Source: Diphasiastrum complanatum (Eukaryota; Streptophyta; Lycopodiopsida; Lycopodiales; Lycopodiaceae). From it: DNA of 64,000 nt. The position numbers and the translations under genes are program-made. The notes under the pieces were generated by a model that had not been told where the DNA came from, searched no databases, and saw only the letters and a program-made list of their open reading frames with translations. Below are positions 54,236 to 64,000 of this stretch, one piece after another; position 1 is the stretch's first letter, and each line of letters opens with the position of its first letter. The stretch spans positions 12,505,939 through 12,569,938 of the forward strand of contig CM055102.1 of NCBI GenBank assembly GCA_029204225.1, in the 5' to 3' direction.

Positions 54236-55013
54236 AGAGGTCAAATAGTCACAGCCCAATTATTGAAATTCATTTTTTAACACTTCATTTTAACTTTATA
54301 GGTTTTTTATGTGACTCAAAATCAATTGAGTTTAGTTATAAATTTGAGAGTTTAAGGTTTTATTTTAACCTTTTAGCGATTTCATAATAATTTTGTGGAT
54401 TTCTTATAAGATTAGTTTCAAACTTTTTAACACCAATGGTATCAAATCCCCCCAATAGCTCAACTACATTAGCTTACAAGTATCAAGGCAAAGCTAAAAG
54501 CGAGGGATAGCGTAACATTATGCTTGTAGGGAAAACAGGAAACTTCTCCACATGTCACTTGGGGAGGCTTCTAATCTTTCGTGGAATTGTATTATCACCT
54601 TAGATAGTTTCTTACTATTAATAGCTCATATTTAAAATTGTTTCTACTGTCGAGTCTCGAGTAGTCACTAGTGATAAAGAATTGGCTATTAATTCAAAAT
54701 ATGTACATATGAGGATTTCTTCGACTTTGCAATCATCAATCATGGAACTAGTGACAGTTGCACCGACGATCCGATTTGCTGCATATATTATCACTATTAA
54801 TCTGCATATTTAGAATTCTTTTGCCTCTCGAGTCGTGATAAAGAATTGGTGCATTGTCAATTACAGGTGACGCATTCGCTATTAATTTTTAATATGTACA
54901 TATGAGGATTTCTTTGACTCTTCACACTTGCTCCAGTCATCAATTATGGAAATAGTGACCTGACGATCCGATTTGCTGCATAAGCTCTCCTTTGATTGTA
55001 CGCCGGCTGGAGC
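54236..55013. other. Spacer with ~190-bp imperfect duplication
   Basis: No gene seen. Two diverged copies lie at about 54610-54790 and 54791-54990. Each contains 'gtgataaagaattgg', 'aatatgtacatatgaggat' and 'gacgatccgatttgctgcat'. This DNA immediately upstream of the CKX 5' flank is deleted before copy 3 (17827/17828), so it may be original upstream promoter sequence. Confidence 0.55.
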
Positions 55014-55743
55014 AGCCTTCAAAGTTCAAAGGATTGTCTAAATCTTGCTTGCTCCTGTCATCAATGGATTTGATACAAGTTGCAGTGTCTAAATCTTGCT
55101 TGCTCCTGTCGTCAATGGATTAAAGATTTGATACAAGTTGCAGTTTCCCATGATGATGCAGCTCTATGCATGCATCGTAGGCTCGTAGCTGCACGGAAAT
55201 TGAAATAGCCGGGCTTAGAAATTAGTGTTTGCTTGGTCTCCATCACGGATTACAAGTTTCTGAGGTTCTCATGTGTGTCAGAGGCCGGGACTTTCAGGAT
55301 TAGTATCTTTTGATGTTGAGGGTGGAGATTGGGTATAGCTGGGAACTTTAGAAGTTGGAAATTTGAACATTGAATCTCCACATCGATCTTGGAAGATACG
55401 GCCTGCTGGTTAAGGCGTGCACTCCATGTGCACCTGCACTCCCGGCCCTACTCCATCCAGTGATAGCCCTACTGCATCCAATGATAATATATGGCATTAA
55501 GAAAAAAACAAAAGATATATTTCCTTGGATGTAATGGGGCCTGTGCGACAGAGGCAGTCTCTAATGAGATCCCAGCCAGGTGCACTTGCTGTGCACTCTC
55601 TAATGAGATCCCAGCCGGCCAGGTCCATGCGTGGTAGGCCCTCGAATATTCCAATTTCGCAGTGCTCCATTAAAGTCCACCAAAGACGATCCTTAACACT
55701 ACCAACGGAATATGTGTTTGAGGAGAGAGCGAGATCGAGATCG

Positions 55744-55793
<50 letters not shown>

Positions 55794-56396
55794 CGCCGCA
55801 GCTGATCTTTGGCTTAGTTTAAGCTTTCACTGTGATACACAGTTCGATTGTACTAGTTGGGATCGTTTATATGCATAGTACATATAAAACCACTTCTCCT
55901 ATGTCAGAATTGAATGTGCTGATCTTTTTTCTTATTTCTAGAAAGCTCAAAGATGTGGCCAAACTTGTAATCTCTACATAGTAAACTCTCTAGCTACTTC
56001 TTTACAAGACATTTGCTCCTGAACTATCCCCATTTGAAAATGTTGCAGTTTCCTTGTGTGCATCTCAGTTAGGATTCTCTTGAGATATTAAGATAAAGAG
56101 ATTGCATTATAATTTGAATAACCTCACAATTGATTTTGCGTAATTAACATCATTGTTTTGAACAGCTTCTAGTGGTTACTTCCCCAATACGAGTAGAGAG
56201 GTCTGACCAACACTGCTATAGAATGTCCTCAAGCCAATTGAATAACGCTTCTCGTAGATGGGATTGATCAGCTCAATGTAGTCAAAGCTATCGATGCATG
56301 ATAGGACTTTCGACACATAGAGTAGCGCTTTGCAGCATCGGTCCAGAATTAGTATAACCCAACAGTTGTTCCGTATTCGATCAATCGAAAGGAGGT
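55014..56396 (+). promoter_or_regulatory. 5' flank of CKX copy 6, TATA box deleted
   Basis: Collinear with 1-1359. A 40-bp deletion at 55687/55688 removes the segment that holds TATATAT in copies 1 and 3. The leader GA tract is expanded (55747-55786). It has the duplicated 'ctctaatgagatcccagcc' segment shared with copy 3. An antisense open frame (56403-56176, minus strand; LINPIYEKRYSIGLRTFYSS) ends at a possible GTAACC donor; family unknown. Confidence 0.5.
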
Positions 56397-61629
<5,233 letters not shown>

Positions 61630-61943
61630 TTTTATGATTGTGTGCTAATGTCACAATATGCATATCATTTCTTAATTGTAGCTCTGGCATAATATGCTAG
61701 AATAGAAAAAATGCTTGTTAGGCATAATGGATATCCTATAGATAACTTGTCCATTGCGCAAGACATTTTATAAATAAGTTGTCCATTTTGCATGCAGAAT
61801 TATTTATCTATAAATAAGTAATCTATTAATAGCCTTTTTTTTTAATACTAATGGATAGCCTATAAATAAAAGGGTGTATTCTTGGCCCATGACTGAAAAT
61901 ATATGCAGAGGCCCCATTCTCATCTAATGGTGTAGCAAGTACA
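61630..61943. other. Misplaced intron 1 fragment
   Basis: Matches the middle of intron 1 (about 3347-3655). It is joined to exon 5 on the left and to 3' flank on the right. No gene. Confidence 0.75.
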
Positions 61944-63640
61944 ATGTCAGCACAATTAACAAGGAAGCTACATAACCATATCACTATCTATAAAAGATGC
62001 GGGTACAAGTAGCAAGGTTGCTAAATCAATATGCTTCATGACTATAAAAAAAAGCATTGAAGCTTGGTGCATAGTTGCATATAATACGTATTTTATAGTA
62101 ATATACCATATAATTAACGTATTATATAAATATGTATAATACAACGTATTATACATATTTGATCACTATATTCTAATTTTCAATAGTTTTACTCAAGAAC
62201 AAAAATGAGATTATTTTATCTTAGTGTTCATCCCTTCAAACATAAACATAAGAACAAAATTCCAAAGAAAATCGTGGATCACATATGAATTATTTGATAA
62301 AAACTTGTCAATTGTCAAAAGGTATAGGTACGGCTATCTATTAGCTATACGTATTTTTTAGCCAAAAAAATATAATACACATATTATATGGCACCGTATT
62401 ATATGCTTGTATTATACGATGCAACTATGGTTTGGTGAAGCAACTAACTAGCAAATTGGAGTCAAACTCTAGAGCATAACTTATAAGTAGAACAAAGAAA
62501 GTACCCTCCACCTCACCACTTATTGGAAGACAAATCTTAGGAAATTTTTATGATAGGGCATTCAATAAAAGAGTTGACATCACTAGGGCTACTATCTCAA
62601 AGACCTTGAACATGGAATTTTCAAACAAAACATTGGAGAGTTGCTCACCACCCATCTATGAATATCATAGTGACTTGTTGTATCCAACTTTCTCCCCTGA
62701 GCTAGACGAAGCAAAATCAGAAAGATCAAACGATGTAGGGGTCTTCCATGCAAGCTAGCTTAGACGAAAAAGAAAATGTGCTCAATGAATGTTTATGATG
62801 CTCTCAAAATTATCAACTCCAATAAAACTTCTTACTAAGCTAGAACAATTCTTTTTCATCTTTCACCAATGCAATGGCTGGATCTATGGTGTGCTTGTGC
62901 CACTATAAATAGCACCTTCCTAACTTTGTTAAAGTAAAAGCAAAAGGTTATATACTCCATTTACCATGTATAACGTCCTTGCACAAATCAGTTTCAAGTC
63001 TTCTATGCCCAATTAATGCTTGTACCTAATTGGTCCCTCAATTAAACCTATATCGAGCTAGGCCAAATAATCTAAACATTGCATATTATGTAGCTCTTTA
63101 ACCTTAAGGGTGTACCGTAATCTCTTTCAACTACAACCTCCCTTGTTGAGTAGGATTAGCCTACAACTAACCTTGCATTAGACGAGTCTAGTTGGTAATA
63201 GGCAATTGCTTGAATGAAACTCAAGATAACTTTGCATAGTTAATTGTTCAATCATAGCTTTAACTAGTCCATGAAAAATTAAAAATCAATGGACATGATG
63301 CATGAGAGTAGATTGCACCAAACTATCACTAAGTAGCTAAGGTTTATGATCACCTCAAGCACATTCGGGTGCGCACACACACACACACACACACAAACTA
63401 GGGAATTGGTTACATTGACTAATGCTCCTAGGTACTATATTGGGATCATGACCATAGATGATACATCAACTTACAACATATGGGAAGATTACGACGACAA
63501 ATTAAAAATATATTAGTTGTTAACTTTAGAAAAACTCAAGATAATTCATAGTTTAACTATAACTTGAATTGGAGTCCATGCAAAAAATTGCTAGTGAGGA
63601 CATTATGCATGAGAGTAGAATACACCTACCTATTACTTAT
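61944..63640. other. 3' flank of CKX copy 6
   Basis: Homologous to about 7276-9000. Holds the MITE-like element (62070-62429), the conserved open frame (62486-62758) and (CA)n (63372-63394). It ends at a junction with intron 4 of copy 7 at about 63640. Confidence 0.6.
62486..62758 (+). other. Conserved 91-codon open frame, copy in unit 6
   Basis: Same frame as 7821-8093, open, with one Ala-to-Ser type change in the segment SERSNDVG. Confidence 0.3.
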
Positions 63641-63706
63641 CCAAACATTATCATACTCGTTGATGACAATTATTGATTGCAACCCTTCCTTTGCACTGTT
63701 ATATAG

Positions 63707-64000
63707 ATGGGATTCCCGGATGTCTGCGGTGACACCTAGCGAAGACATCTTCTACGCAGTAGGACTAGTCGGATATGCATCACCACGCTCAGCTCCAACA
63801 GCAGAAATGTTAATGGATCAAAATAGCAAGATATTATATTTCTGTACAACAAAATCCATCAAGTACAAACAATATCTTCCACACTACGTCAATCAGGACG
63901 AATGGAGAACCCATTTTGACCGTTTGTGGTTTAGATTTTGTGGAAGAAAATTGAGGTACGATCCCAAAGCCATTCTCTCTCCTGGTCAAAGAATTTTTTG
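63707..64000 (+). pseudogene. Cytokinin dehydrogenase copy 7, exon 5 (runs off window)
   Basis: Intron 4 sequence (from about 63641) and exon 5, open from WDSRMSAVTP through KQYLPHYVNQDEW and [15 protein letters not shown] to the window end, about 20 bp short of the expected stop. No exons 1-4 precede it: the flank of copy 6 is joined directly to intron 4. It is therefore an exon 5 fragment, though the exon itself is undamaged. Confidence 0.88.

Overview
This is nuclear DNA from a flowering plant. The evidence is: genes split by GT-AG introns, long AT-rich non-coding stretches, (CT)n/(GA)n/(CA)n microsatellites, fragments of Ty1-copia and Ty3-gypsy LTR retrotransposons, and a plant-only enzyme family. 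The species cannot be named from the sequence. Nothing bacterial is present.

The backbone is a direct, same-strand array of at least seven partial copies of a five-exon cytokinin dehydrogenase (CKX, cytokinin oxidase) gene. Comparing copies gives the ancestral structure: exon 1 ~652 bp ending in phase 1, a ~3.3 kb intron 1, exon 2 of 128 bp, exon 3 of 267 bp, exon 4 of 263 bp, exon 5 of 316 bp, about 540 codons in all, a normal CKX length. No copy in the window is complete. Copy 1 (1360-6744) has all five exons but carries frameshifts and a stop. Copy 2 (15169-15645) is exon 1 only, behind a copia LTR. Copy 3 (18907-29113) has exon 1 with a 26 bp deletion, a scrambled intron 1, clean exons 2-4 and one stop in exon 5. 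Copy 4 (29658-34501) lost its ATG and exon 3. Copy 5 (47466-47952) is an open exon 1 behind the same copia LTR. Copy 6 (56397-61629) has a TATA-less promoter, frameshifts and a truncated exon 5. Copy 7 (63707-64000) is an exon 5 that runs off the window.

Layout: 1-17827 is promoter, copy 1, a long 3' flank (MITE-like element, CACTA-like end, antisense copia piece, a TIR-bounded element inside a copia fragment), copia LTR fused to copy 2, then a gypsy remnant. 17828-29657 is promoter, copy 3 and a short flank. 29658-54235 repeats the first block (copy 4, flank, copia LTR fused to copy 5, gypsy). Inside its flank it carries about 7.1 kb not found in the first block: a 3'-truncated copia element (about 39725-43935), then a cluster with an acidic minus-strand ORF, a divergent histone-H3/CENH3-like ORF and a Ulp1-type (C48) cysteine-protease pseudogene (43950-46826). 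55014-64000 is promoter, copy 6, flank and copy 7.

The units appear to have arisen by repeated unequal recombination plus local gene conversion: copies 1 and 2 share indels with each other, and copies 4 and 5 share other states. The most unusual signals are the CKX exon-1 fragments placed downstream of a copia LTR that supplies a G-box and a new ATG, a chimeric CKX-integrase ORF, and the H3-like/Ulp1-like cluster. All functional statements rest on motif recognition by eye; no database search was run.
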